DNA from: Clostridium mobile
Lineage (GTDB): Bacteria; Bacillota; Clostridia; Clostridiales; Clostridiaceae
Direction of reading: 5' to 3'
Assembly (NCBI RefSeq): GCF_018918285.1
Contig: NZ_JAHLQF010000002.1
Location: forward strand, 806,001-870,000
DNA length: 64,000 bases
Part shown: piece after piece, positions 1-7,610 of the stretch
Layout of the letters: every line of letters starts with the position of its first letter
How positions within the stretch are numbered: position 1 is the first letter of the stretch
Program-made: the position numbers and the translations under genes
The notes under the pieces: model-generated
What the model saw: the letters and a program-made list of their open reading frames with translations, nothing else
What the model was told of the DNA's origin: nothing
Database searches by the model: none

Positions 1-1
1 A

Positions 2-532
2 GTTATGGAGAATAATGGAGCAGATTATGAGAAGGTTAGAAATATAAGCATAGGTAATGATGACTTTTTTGCAGCAACTCAAAAAAATATTGATATAGCT
101 TGGATTTTCGAAGGATGGACAGGGATTGATGCCAAACTAAAAGGTGTAGATATAAATTATATTCCAGTTAAAGATTTACACCCAGCTTTAAACTACTATA
201 CTCCAATTTTAATAACTAATAATAAAACTATAAATGAAAAACCTGATAAAGTTAAAAAGTTTTTAAAAGCTACAGAAAAAGGATATAAATTCGCTATAGA
301 AAATCCAGAAGAAAGTACAAAAATGTTCTTAAAACATGCTCCAGAAATAGATGAAAAACTTGCAATAGAAAGCCAAAAATTCTTAGCTAAAGAATATGCT
401 AAAGATGCTCCAAAATGGGGAATAATGAAAGAGGAAATTTGGAGAGACTATGCTAAATTCATGAAAGACGCAGGATTAATAGATAAGGAGTTAAAGGTTG
501 AAGATGCATTCACCAATGAATTCTTACAGTAA
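2..532 (+). CDS. ABC importer substrate-binding protein, 5'-truncated by the window
   Basis: This is the C-terminal part (about 176 residues) of a type-2 periplasmic-binding protein of the NMT1/THI5-like family, whose members usually run to 320-340 residues, so the signal peptide and first lobe lie before base 1. The reading frame is open to the window edge; the ATG at base 5 is internal. The visible pattern (NGADYEKV, then IAWIFEGWTG, then LNYYTPILITN and a helical tail with IENPEES) resembles ThiY-type binding proteins for thiamine pyrimidine precursors. That substrate is an inference from family resemblance; nitrate or sulfonate relatives share the fold. It overlaps the ATPase gene downstream by 35 bases, so the two are translationally linked. 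The permease is not here and presumably lies upstream. Confidence 0.8.
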   Translation, partial: VMENNGADYEKVRNISIGNDDFFAATQKNIDIAWIFEGWTGIDAKLKGVDINYIPVKDLHPALNYYTPILITNNKTINEKPDKVKKFLKATEKGYKFAIENPEESTKMFLKHAPEIDEKLAIESQKFLAKEYAKDAPKWGIMKEEIWRDYAKFMKDAGLIDKELKVEDAFTNEFLQ

Positions 533-1247
533 TAAAGAATATCTTATAAATTTAAACAATGTAGATAAAAAATATGGAGAAACCCAAATACTAAAGGATA
601 TAAGCATAAAAGTTAGCAGAGGAGAATTTATATCCTTAATAGGACCTAGTGGTTGTGGAAAAAGTACTATTTTCAATATAATTACAGGACTCACATCTAA
701 GGATAGTGGAGAAGTTATAGTTAATGGAAATATAGGTTATATGCAACAAAAGGATTTACTTCTCCCTTGGAAAAGTATCATGGACAATGTTTCATTACCG
801 CTGATACTAAAGGGTGTTGAAAAAAAAGTTGCCTATGAGAAAGTTAAAAAATATCTTCCTATAGTTGGGCTAGAGGGATATGAAGATAAATATCCCTCTC
901 AGCTCTCAGGAGGAATGAAACAAAGAGCAAGCTTTTTAAGGACATTTATGACCTCAGAAGAAATAATGCTTCTAGATGAATCCTTTGGATCCTTAGATTC
1001 AATAACAAAGGGGAAAATGCAAAAATGGCTTTTAGAAATGAAAGAAAAATTAAATAATACTATACTTTTTATTACTCATGATATAGAAGAGGCGCTTTTT
1101 TTATCTGATAGAATATATGTATTGTCAGATAAACCAGCTAGCATTAAAAAGGAAATTACTCTAGATTTTCATAATGATGACAAATTAAATAGATTGTTGT
1201 CGCCAGAGTTATTGATTTTAAAGGATGAAATCATAAAATTATTGTAA
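498..1247 (+). CDS. ABC importer ATP-binding protein (SsuB/ThiZ-like)
   Basis: ATPase subunit of the same importer, 249 residues. It has Walker A GPSGCGKST (49-57), a Q-loop in YMQQKD (82-86), the signature LSGGMKQR (136-143), Walker B IMLLDE (156-161) and switch His194, so it should be catalytically intact. The family is the nitrate/sulfonate/bicarbonate/thiamine-precursor type of importer. The start chosen is TTG at 498, because AAGGAG at 485-490 sits seven bases upstream; ATG 504 is the alternative. It begins inside the end of the binding-protein gene (35-base overlap) and is last in its transcript, followed by a strong terminator. Direct succession of binding protein and ATPase implies a permease further upstream, outside the window. 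Confidence 0.88.
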   Translation: MKMHSPMNSYSNKEYLINLNNVDKKYGETQILKDISIKVSRGEFISLIGPSGCGKSTIFNIITGLTSKDSGEVIVNGNIGYMQQKDLLLPWKSIMDNVSLPLILKGVEKKVAYEKVKKYLPIVGLEGYEDKYPSQLSGGMKQRASFLRTFMTSEEIMLLDESFGSLDSITKGKMQKWLLEMKEKLNNTILFITHDIEEALFLSDRIYVLSDKPASIKKEITLDFHNDDKLNRLLSPELLILKDEIIKLL

Positions 1248-1258
1248 AATTCACTTCT

Positions 1259-1290
1259 TTTTCTCAAATTATTGGATTAATTTGAGAAAA
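1259..1290. repeat. Perfect 13-bp inverted repeat after the ABC ATPase
   Basis: Thirteen-base arms at 1259-1271 and 1278-1290 surround a six-base loop (TTGGAT). There is no T tract on either side, and a separate true terminator follows within 20 bases. It could be a protein-binding palindrome or an RNA 3'-end stabilising hairpin. Confidence 0.6.
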
Positions 1291-1305
1291 TGTTGAAAAA
1301 ATTGC

Positions 1306-1335
1306 AAAAGTAATCCCGAATGGGATTGCTTTTTT
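1306..1335 (+). terminator. Rho-independent terminator of the ABC importer operon
   Basis: A 12-bp stem (1306-1317 with 1322-1333, one G-T pair) with loop GAAT runs straight into a T tract. Confidence 0.85.
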
Positions 1336-1386
1336 CTTTAATTATAATTAAAATTAAATGGTAATGTATTCAGGAGGATTTGACCA

Positions 1387-1758
1387 ATGAAGATATTGAT
1401 AATTGATGACTCTAGCTTTTCACAAAAAGTCACTAATAATTTATTAAAGAAATATTTGCAGGATTTTTCTGTACATTTTGCCGGAGATGGACAAGAAGGG
1501 TATGAAAAATATAAAGACTTAAATCCAGACTATACTTTTGTGGATTTATTGATGCCAAAAGTAAATGGAATGGAGCTTATAAAAAAGATTAAGAAAGAGG
1601 ATAAGAATGCTAAGATAGTTGTAATTTCGGCAGATGTTCAAGTAAGTGTAAAGGAAGAAGCAGAACAGCTAGGGATTATGACTTTTATAAACAAACCATT
1701 TAATGATGATAAAGCAAAGCTTGTGAGTCAATTAATAAGGAATGATATAAATGAGTGA
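1387..1758 (+). CDS. CheY-like single-domain response regulator
   Basis: A stand-alone receiver domain of 123 residues with no output domain. The acidic pocket is Asp7/Asp8, the phosphoacceptor is Asp53 (in FVDLLMPK), and Ser81 and Lys103 (in INKPF) complete the active site. An AGGAGG at 1372-1377 supports the ATG. The gene overlaps a CheC-like phosphatase gene by eight bases, which is followed with overlap by a PAS-GGDEF gene; the three form one operon. The partner phosphatase suggests that this receiver's phosphorylation is actively reversed and that it feeds either chemotaxis or the adjacent cyclase. The cognate kinase is not in the window. Domain assignment is certain; the pathway is inferred. 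Confidence 0.93.
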   Translation: MKILIIDDSSFSQKVTNNLLKKYLQDFSVHFAGDGQEGYEKYKDLNPDYTFVDLLMPKVNGMELIKKIKKEDKNAKIVVISADVQVSVKEEAEQLGIMTFINKPFNDDKAKLVSQLIRNDINE

Positions 1759-2386
1759 TAATGATTTAAGGTATGATGCATTAAAAGAGTTATTTAATAT
1801 AAGTGTTGGAAAGGCTGCGTCCATGCTTTCAGAAATGATTAATAGCAAAATTATATTAGATGTACCCTATGTAGATATAATACATGTTGTCAGTGAAGAA
1901 CTTAAAATTGAGAATTATCTTCCTAAAGTATTGGAAGGGGCATTAATGGTGTCCTCAATTTCATTTAAAGAACAATTAACTGGACAAGCAAATTTAATAT
2001 TCCCAGCAGATAAGATGAAAACTTTTATAAATGTTTGTATAAATAATGAGGACCCTAACACAGAAATTGATATGGATTTTACGGATGTTGATTATGATAT
2101 AATTAAAGAAATTGGAAACATAATTTTGAACTCAATAATTGGAGAAATAAGCAATTACATAAACATTAAATTAAACTACTCTCTTCCAGAAGTTAAGATT
2201 TTTGATAGAATTGATTTTGCTAAAGATATTAAGAGCAAAGAAAATACCCACATATTAATGCTTTACATCACATTTAACATAGATAATGTTAAAATAGATG
2301 GTGCAATAATAATTGACTTAACTATTAATTCTCTAAACGAAATAATAAATAAAATAGATATGATGGTAGATGATTTATATGGATAA
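1751..2386 (+). CDS. cheC: CheC-like chemotaxis phosphatase
   Basis: 211 residues with two copies of the CheC/CheX/FliY active-site signature: Glu13-x2-Asn16 with Pro39, and Glu120-x2-Asn123 with Pro146, the Asn-Pro spacing being identical in both. Two intact sites point to a CheC-type enzyme rather than single-site CheX. Family members dephosphorylate CheY-P. The gene overlaps the receiver gene before it (8 bases) and the diguanylate cyclase after it (17 bases), so the three proteins are made together. In B. subtilis CheC is paired with CheD; no cheD or other chemotaxis gene is adjacent, so the target is most simply the neighbouring receiver. Confidence 0.88.
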   Translation: MSDNDLRYDALKELFNISVGKAASMLSEMINSKIILDVPYVDIIHVVSEELKIENYLPKVLEGALMVSSISFKEQLTGQANLIFPADKMKTFINVCINNEDPNTEIDMDFTDVDYDIIKEIGNIILNSIIGEISNYINIKLNYSLPEVKIFDRIDFAKDIKSKENTHILMLYITFNIDNVKIDGAIIIDLTINSLNEIINKIDMMVDDLYG

Positions 2387-3296
2387 GGTTTTAAAAAGCA
2401 TATTAAATTTAATAAATGAAGGAACCATAATATTAAATGAAGAACTCCAAATAATATTTTGGAATGATTATATGGAGAAAATAACTAAAATCCCTATGGA
2501 AGAAGTTTTGAATAAAAATATATATGAAGTTATGCCAAAGTTGAATAAAAGTTACTTTGTTAAATCCATTGAAAGTGTTTTAAATGACGGATGCAAAATG
2601 TTCTTTTCTGCTGCAATACACAAAGGTATAGTTAATGACAATGAAAATTTTAATATTAAAATAAGTTCTATAGATAAAAATGATAGAAAGTTTATACTTT
2701 TAGAATTTATAGATGTAACAAATCAATTTGCTCGAATAAATCAACTTAAAGAATATGTTAATAAACTATACAACATGAATGAAGAACTGAAGGAAAAAGA
2801 AGAAACCATAACTAAATTAGCCTATTATGATGGATTAACTGGACTAGCTAATAGAACTCTATTCTATGAAACAGCAGAAAGACTTATAGGAGAATCAAAG
2901 GAAAATAATACTATATTGGGACTGTTATTTATAGATTTAGATGAATTTAAATTTATTAACGACACTTATGGTCATAGTGTTGGGGATGAGGTTTTAATAA
3001 ATGTTGCTAAATCTTTAGTAGAATGCGTAAGAGATGGAGATATGGTTTGTAGGTTTGGAGGAGATGAATTTTTAATCGTTATACCTAATCTAAGGAACAG
3101 TGAGGATTTAGAAAATATAATTAAAAGGATTTTAAGTTCTAAAGATAAATTTGCTGAAAATATAAATTCTAATATAGAAGTGTCATTTAGTATAGGATCT
3201 AGTATTTATCCTTATAATGGAGAAGATATAAATACACTAATACAAAAAGCTGACAAATCAATGTATGTAGCAAAAGGTAAAGTGGTAAATTATTAA
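2370..3296 (+). CDS. PAS-GGDEF diguanylate cyclase
   Basis: 308 residues: an N-terminal PAS-like sensor (about 8-120), a short coiled linker (122-150) and a GGDEF domain (150-305). The catalytic loop is GGDEF at 230-234, and an RxxD inhibitory site (Arg221-Asp224) precedes it at the usual five-residue spacing, so an active, product-inhibited c-di-GMP synthase is predicted. No membrane segment or signal peptide is visible, so sensing is cytosolic. The start is ATG 2370; ATG 2379 is also possible. It is the last gene of the receiver-CheC-cyclase operon and is followed by a terminator. The context suggests c-di-GMP output set by receiver phosphorylation, although this cyclase has no receiver of its own. 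Confidence 0.92.
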   Translation: MIYMDKVLKSILNLINEGTIILNEELQIIFWNDYMEKITKIPMEEVLNKNIYEVMPKLNKSYFVKSIESVLNDGCKMFFSAAIHKGIVNDNENFNIKISSIDKNDRKFILLEFIDVTNQFARINQLKEYVNKLYNMNEELKEKEETITKLAYYDGLTGLANRTLFYETAERLIGESKENNTILGLLFIDLDEFKFINDTYGHSVGDEVLINVAKSLVECVRDGDMVCRFGGDEFLIVIPNLRNSEDLENIIKRILSSKDKFAENINSNIEVSFSIGSSIYPYNGEDINTLIQKADKSMYVAKGKVVNY

Positions 3297-3327
3297 GCCG
3301 ATTTTCTTTAGAGAGAATCGGTTTTTA
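3297..3327 (+). terminator. Terminator of the receiver-CheC-cyclase operon
   Basis: CCGATT pairs with AATCGG, with a further TCT/AGA inner pairing, followed by TTTTTATT. Confidence 0.7.
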
Positions 3328-3412
3328 TTATATATATATAACATTCATAAGAGGAAAAGGCTTTTCTCTATAGAATAGTACTATTGATGTGGTTAAATAT
3401 TTAGAAAGGTAG

Positions 3413-3733
3413 ATGAAAGAAATGGAAAAGGATTTAGAGTTTAAATATGGAGATCAGGAGCAAGTTATACAGTATAATTCTGGAGATAAGATGAATTTTA
3501 CATTTCCACAAGGAGCAGTTTTCTTTGTAGGAAGTAATGAAGGAATGGTATTGTGTAACAAGATAAATATATTTAAAGAAGAACTTGGATATCAGATTCA
3601 TACAAAAATTGAGCTTCGCAATGATGAAAACATAATAGGTGTTTTCTTTGTTGATGTAGAAAAAAGTATTCAAATAATACTGTCTTCAGACGATACCTTG
3701 TTTAAAGCAGCATTTATTTACAATGCTTTTTAA
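3413..3733 (+). CDS. Hypothetical protein, 106 aa
   Basis: A small soluble protein of unknown function without signal peptide or membrane segment. The composition is mixed and the ORF is well behaved (AT-biased third positions, own terminator), which supports its being real. Starts at 3413 and 3422 are both possible; AAAGG at 3405-3409 is too close to the first and about right for the second. The middle contains a hydrophobic strand pattern (GAVFFVGSNEG) and the end another (IQIILSSDD), consistent with a small alpha/beta fold. It stands alone between two terminators. I do not recognise the family. Confidence 0.55.
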   Translation: MKEMEKDLEFKYGDQEQVIQYNSGDKMNFTFPQGAVFFVGSNEGMVLCNKINIFKEELGYQIHTKIELRNDENIIGVFFVDVEKSIQIILSSDDTLFKAAFIYNAF

Positions 3734-3767
3734 AATACCCTAGTTAATAAGAACTCTAAAAGACAAT

Positions 3768-3804
3768 AGCCTTATAGTTTCAAACTATAAGGCTCTTTGT
3801 CTTA
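3768..3804. terminator. Bidirectional terminator
   Basis: A perfect 13-base inverted repeat (3768-3780 with 3782-3794) is flanked by further complementary A- and T-rich arms. It sits between the convergent hypothetical gene and the Nudix gene and can serve both. Confidence 0.8.
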
Positions 3805-3889
3805 TATAAATGTAAGAATCACATGACATATAATATGTAGCTATGATTAGTACTATGATAATAATATAAGATGTTATTTCTGAAAATGA

Positions 3890-4300
3890 TTATTTTTCTA
3901 AATACTCTATAGCTTTCTTGGTAGTAAGAGTGATGTTATCAGGTAAGTTATCAATGGAAAACCATTTAATATCTTTATGTTTATTCGGTTCCATATTTTT
4001 TACTTCTCCTTTTATAATTTTTACTAGAAAGCTAGGAGCCACCCAATGAGATTTTTCCTCTATTAATATATGATTAGTAACACCTAAGAGCTTAATTATA
4101 TCAATTTCTACACCCAACTCCTCCTTGATTTCTCTTTTAATACTATCTTCAACTGTATCAAAGAACTCTACTTTTCCACCTGGTATAGACCAGTATCCAG
4201 CTTCTGGGGATCTTTCTCTCAGCAGTAGAAGTATTTCTCCATTATCATTTAAAATTACAGCGCCAACACCGACGCCGATATAATCTTGTCCTATTTTCAT
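3890..4300 (-). CDS. Nudix hydrolase
   Basis: About 136 residues. The Nudix box GX5EX7REUXEEXGU is present as GKVEFFD, then REIKEELGV, with one departure: the first Glu of the box is Asp. The metal-binding REIKEE core is intact. Upstream, GYWSIPGGK is the usual lead-in strand. Family members hydrolyse nucleoside diphosphates linked to another moiety (oxidised dNTPs, ADP-ribose, dinucleotides); the substrate cannot be read from sequence. I prefer the ATG at 4300 because TTGGAG lies ten bases upstream; an in-frame TTG at 4321 would overlap that ribosome binding site. Single-gene unit. Confidence 0.88.
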   Translation of the reverse strand: MKIGQDYIGVGVGAVILNDNGEILLLLRERSPEAGYWSIPGGKVEFFDTVEDSIKREIKEELGVEIDIIKLLGVTNHILIEEKSHWVAPSFLVKIIKGEVKNMEPNKHKDIKWFSIDNLPDNITLTTKKAIEYLEK

Positions 4301-4422
4301 TATGCAATCACTCCAAATCAATATTATTAATTGTGTAACTTATTAATATTTATCAAACTCTAAATAAGTATGGTAACTAATTTACTAAAATATAATATAA
4401 TTATTATAAATTTAAAGTGTAA

Positions 4423-4734
4423 TTACTCATTTTCTTTAGTTTTTGTATCTTTCGCATCTTTTACACCTTTTTTATCTTTCTTATCCTTTTTATCTTTTGA
4501 AGTTTTCGTATCCTTCATATCTTTATCTTTTGTATCCTTTGCTTCTTTTGCTGCCAGTCTTGCTTCTAGGCTCTGTTGCTGAGCTGCAATAGTCAATATC
4601 AAAGCTCCTACCGTAGCTATGAAATTTCCTAAAACATTTGACTCATCTGCTGTTCTGCCTTCTGTTAAAGCGATGGCTACTATGTTGGCTAAAGTAGCTA
4701 ATTCTTGAGGGCTTATATCATTTATATAACCCAA
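4423..4734 (-). CDS. Hypothetical protein with Lys/Asp-rich repetitive tail
   Basis: 103 residues in two parts: an ordered N-terminal half (1-65) with a hydrophobic helix (about 33-50, IATVGALILTIAAQQQ) and a C-terminal tail (66-103) of short KD/DTK/KDKK units. AAAGGAGAG lies six to seven bases before the TTG start, which supports translation. The tail's low complexity makes the opposite strand look open, but that ORF has no ribosome binding site. A divergent gene just upstream encodes another lysine-rich peptide. Function unknown; a membrane-proximal or nucleic-acid-binding role is only a guess from the charge. Confidence 0.7.
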   Translation of the reverse strand: MGYINDISPQELATLANIVAIALTEGRTADESNVLGNFIATVGALILTIAAQQQSLEARLAAKEAKDTKDKDMKDTKTSKDKKDKKDKKGVKDAKDTKTKENE

Positions 4735-4886
4735 TTTAATCTCTCCTTTATATTACATAGTATATTAAATGCAATATAGATGCAAATTGTTAAAGATCGA
4801 ATAACTGGTAATTTTATTTTTAGGAATCTTTTTATCATTACCTTCATAAAATTAATTATATTTAATTATAGAAGGGGGTATATATA

Positions 4887-4985
4887 ATGGGGGATAAGGG
4901 TAAAGGCAAAAGCAGTTCTACTAAAAATAGTAGTAAAAAGAAGGATGCAAACAAGAATAAAGGTAAAGACACTAAGAAGAAATAA
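4887..4985 (+). CDS. Lysine-rich 32-residue peptide
   Basis: A short gene supported by GAAGGGGG at about 4871-4878, nine bases before the ATG, and by its own strong terminator six bases after the stop. The peptide begins MGDKGKGKSSS, consists almost only of Lys, Ser, Asn, Gly, Asp and Thr, and has no hydrophobic residue after Met1 except one Ala. It is therefore strongly basic and disordered. It lies divergently to the Lys/Asp-tailed gene at 4423-4734. No family recognised; nucleic-acid, spore or polyphosphate binding are possible for such a polycation but unproven. Confidence 0.6.
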   Translation: MGDKGKGKSSSTKNSSKKKDANKNKGKDTKKK

Positions 4986-4990
4986 GTTCA

Positions 4991-5037
4991 AAAATAACAC
5001 TGGTGGGTTTAATTTAATGTTCCAGTGTTATTTTTTA
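4991..5037. terminator. Terminator, probably bidirectional
   Basis: A perfect 13-bp stem (4991-5003 with 5022-5034) is followed by TTTTATTT on the plus strand; the minus strand has TTTTGAA. It ends the small peptide gene and probably ytaF. Confidence 0.85.
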
Positions 5038-5067
5038 TTTAAACTATTATAGTTAGATAAATTTTAT

Positions 5068-5694
5068 CTATATTAATCTCAAAATTGCTAAAATTATAAG
5101 GAGTACTCCTGAGAGCCAAGATAAATTAACTTTTGATTTCTCAACGAATTTTTTACCTAAAAATAATCCCGATAATACAGCAATCATGCCAGAAATTAAG
5201 GACAATAATATAACTTGTATATAGTTGATGCTCCCTAAACTACTTCCAAAACCTACAGCCAATGAGTCTAAAGAAAGAGCAACGGCAAGGTATAAAGCTT
5301 CTCTTGCACTAAGATCCTTTGAATTATTTGAATCGGCTTTAGTTTCATCTACATATATATCTATAATAAATTGGATATCAGAAAACTTTAATTTTAACTT
5401 TCTAGTTGATGTTGAACTTTTCTGCAAGTATGTTTTTATAATGGATTCAAACAAGTAATATATACCTAATAACAATAAAATTATAAAGCTTACTGTTGAT
5501 GTTATGCTTCCTGGTACAAATTTTTTTACTAAGGAGCCAAAAAAAAGAGATACACCAAGAATACATGAACAAACAATATTAATAATAGCTACTGAAGAAA
5601 AAGGTATTTTTATCTTATTTGTTCCATAGGCAATACTAGCCACAAATGCATCTAAAGATAATGCTGATACTAATAATATAGACTCTAACATCAT
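5068..5694 (-). CDS. ytaF: Sporulation membrane protein YtaF
   Basis: 208 residues, almost wholly membrane-embedded, of the YtaF family related to the MntP manganese-efflux fold. Two internal repeats each open with a Leu-Asp pair in a membrane helix: ALSLDAFVASIAYG near the N-terminus and ALSLDSLAVGFGSSLG at about 138-153, as in MntP-like exporters where these acidic residues line the path. A loop of about 45 charged residues separates the halves. AAAGGAGAGG just before the ATG pair (5694/5691) sets the start. Single-gene unit. In Bacillus the homologue is linked to sporulation; ion transport is inferred from fold only. Confidence 0.85.
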   Translation of the reverse strand: MMLESILLVSALSLDAFVASIAYGTNKIKIPFSSVAIINIVCSCILGVSLFFGSLVKKFVPGSITSTVSFIILLLLGIYYLFESIIKTYLQKSSTSTRKLKLKFSDIQFIIDIYVDETKADSNNSKDLSAREALYLAVALSLDSLAVGFGSSLGSINYIQVILLSLISGMIAVLSGLFLGKKFVEKSKVNLSWLSGVLLIILAILRLI

Positions 5695-5882
5695 ACCTCT
5701 CCTTTATTTTTTACTATTAATATGTTATTCCTGTAATTATAAATGGTTACTAAGGTCTGTAGAAGTGTTTTTTTATTTGTGAATGTATCATAATAGTAAT
5801 AGTTTCATGAATTTATGCTATAATTTTAAAATACAAAGTATTATTTTATGAGGTATAGTGAGAAGTTAAGAGAGGGATTGAA

Positions 5883-7610
5883 TTGGATTATTTAAATAAA
5901 TATGTAAAAATATATTGGAAAAAGTATGCTATTGTATTAATTTTTCTAATCATCGAAGCTTTTTGTGATTTAATGCAGCCTACTATAGTATCAAAAATTA
6001 TTGATAATGGGGTACTTAAAAATAACATGGATTATGTTTTCAGTATGGGGAGAGTAATGCTATTAGTTACAGCATTAGGAGCTATGTCAGCAGTTACTCG
6101 TAACATTATATCCAGTAATGTATCTCAAAGATTTGGAAGCAAACTAAGAGAAGATCTTTTTGAAAAAATACAGAGTTTTTCTTTTAGTAATATTGATAAA
6201 TTTCAAGGAGCATCTCTGATGACTAGATTAACTAATGACGTAAATCAAGTTCAAAATTTTGCACATGGTATGATGAGGATATTTGTAAAGGCTCCACTTC
6301 TATGTATTGGAAGTCTTATAATGGCTGCTTTAATTAATCCTTCTATGTCATTAATACTATTAGCTGTGGTGCCCATTATTGTAGTTCTTATATTTATTAA
6401 CATGAGAGTGGGATATCCATATTTCGTTAAAATACAAAAGTCACTAGATAGAGTAAATGCCGTGATGAGAGAATATTTAGCGGGTATAAGAGTAGTTAAA
6501 GCTTTTAATCGTTTTGACTACGAGATAAATCGTTTTGAAGGTGCCAATAATGACCTAGCACAAATATCTATTAAAGGAACTAGAATACTATCAATATTTA
6601 ATCCACTTATAACATTGACAGTAAATATAGGCATAATTTTACTTCTATGGTTTGGAGGAGTGAGAGTTAATAGTGGAAATATGCAGGTAGGACAAATAAT
6701 TGCTTTTACAAATTATATGACACAAATTCTATTTTCTCTTATAATGTTATCTCATGTATTTACAATGTTTATAAGGGCAAAGGCTTCTGCAGAACGTATA
6801 GGAGAAGTTTTTGCGGAAGAAAACAATATAAATATGAAAGAAGAAACCATAAGCTTTAAAGAAACCTATGGGGAAATAGATTTTGAAAATGTGAGCTTTT
6901 CCTACGATGGGAGTAAAAGTGAACCTGTTTTAAAAAATATTACTTTTACATGTGACCCAGGGGAAACCTTAGGAATCATTGGTTCTACAGGGGCTGGTAA
7001 AAGTACATTGGTTAACCTAATACCACGTTTCTATGATACAACTTATGGAGTTGTAAAAGTAGATGGAGTGGATATAAAAGATTTAAATCTTAAAGATTTA
7101 CGAGAAATAATAGGAATAGTTCCTCAAAAAAGTACTCTATTTACAGGAACAATAATGGAAAATATAAAATGGGGAAATGAGTTTGCAACTATAAAAGAGG
7201 TAGAAGAGGCAGCAGCAATTTCCCAAGCACATGAATTTATATGCTCCTTTCCAGAGGGATATAATACTGTATTAGGACAGGGAGGAGTAAATCTTTCAGG
7301 AGGGCAAAAACAGAGAATTTCAATTGCTCGTGCATTAGTTAAAAAACCTAAAATACTTATTCTAGATGATTCTACTAGCGCTGTAGATGTGGCTACAGAA
7401 GGGAAGATAAGGGAAGATTTAAAAAGATATTCTAGCAACACTATCTGTATTTTAATTGCTCAAAGAATTACTTCAGTGATGGGTGCGGATAGGATAATTG
7501 TTTTAGATAATGGTTCTATGGTAGGTATGGGAACACATGAAGAATTGATGAATGACTGTGATATTTATAAAGAAATATTCCGTTCCCAAATAGGAAAGGA
7601 GGGTGTGTAA
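5883..7610 (+). CDS. Heterodimeric ABC exporter, degenerate-site subunit
   Basis: 575 residues: a six-helix exporter membrane domain (about 1-310) fused to an ATPase domain. Walker A is GSTGAGKST (367-375), the signature LSGGQ (471-475) and Walker B ILILDD (491-496). The catalytic Glu is Asp496 and the switch His is Gln527. These replacements mark the degenerate half of heterodimeric exporters of the TM287/288 and BmrCD type. The downstream gene starts right after this stop codon and has the consensus residues, so the two form one transporter. The start is TTG 5883 behind AGAGGGA. Such pumps export drugs, lipids or peptides; the cargo is unknown. No regulator is adjacent, unlike the second exporter pair. 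Confidence 0.92.
   Translation: MDYLNKYVKIYWKKYAIVLIFLIIEAFCDLMQPTIVSKIIDNGVLKNNMDYVFSMGRVMLLVTALGAMSAVTRNIISSNVSQRFGSKLREDLFEKIQSFSFSNIDKFQGASLMTRLTNDVNQVQNFAHGMMRIFVKAPLLCIGSLIMAALINPSMSLILLAVVPIIVVLIFINMRVGYPYFVKIQKSLDRVNAVMREYLAGIRVVKAFNRFDYEINRFEGANNDLAQISIKGTRILSIFNPLITLTVNIGIILLLWFGGVRVNSGNMQVGQIIAFTNYMTQILFSLIMLSHVFTMFIRAKASAERIGEVFAEENNINMKEETISFKETYGEIDFENVSFSYDGSKSEPVLKNITFTCDPGETLGIIGSTGAGKSTLVNLIPRFYDTTYGVVKVDGVDIKDLNLKDLREIIGIVPQKSTLFTGTIMENIKWGNEFATIKEVEEAAAISQAHEFICSFPEGYNTVLGQGGVNLSGGQKQRISIARALVKKPKILILDDSTSAVDVATEGKIREDLKRYSSNTICILIAQRITSVMGADRIIVLDNGSMVGMGTHEELMNDCDIYKEIFRSQIGKEGV

Noticed and set aside
4430-4530. Short repeated units that look like a repeat array
   Set aside because: They are codon-level KD/DTK repeats inside a coding tail, with no regular repeat-spacer structure, so not CRISPR.
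4370-4582. Plus-strand ORF of 70 codons rich in Ser/Phe/Leu
   Set aside because: It is the complement of the Lys/Asp repeat tail of the minus-strand gene and has no ribosome binding site.
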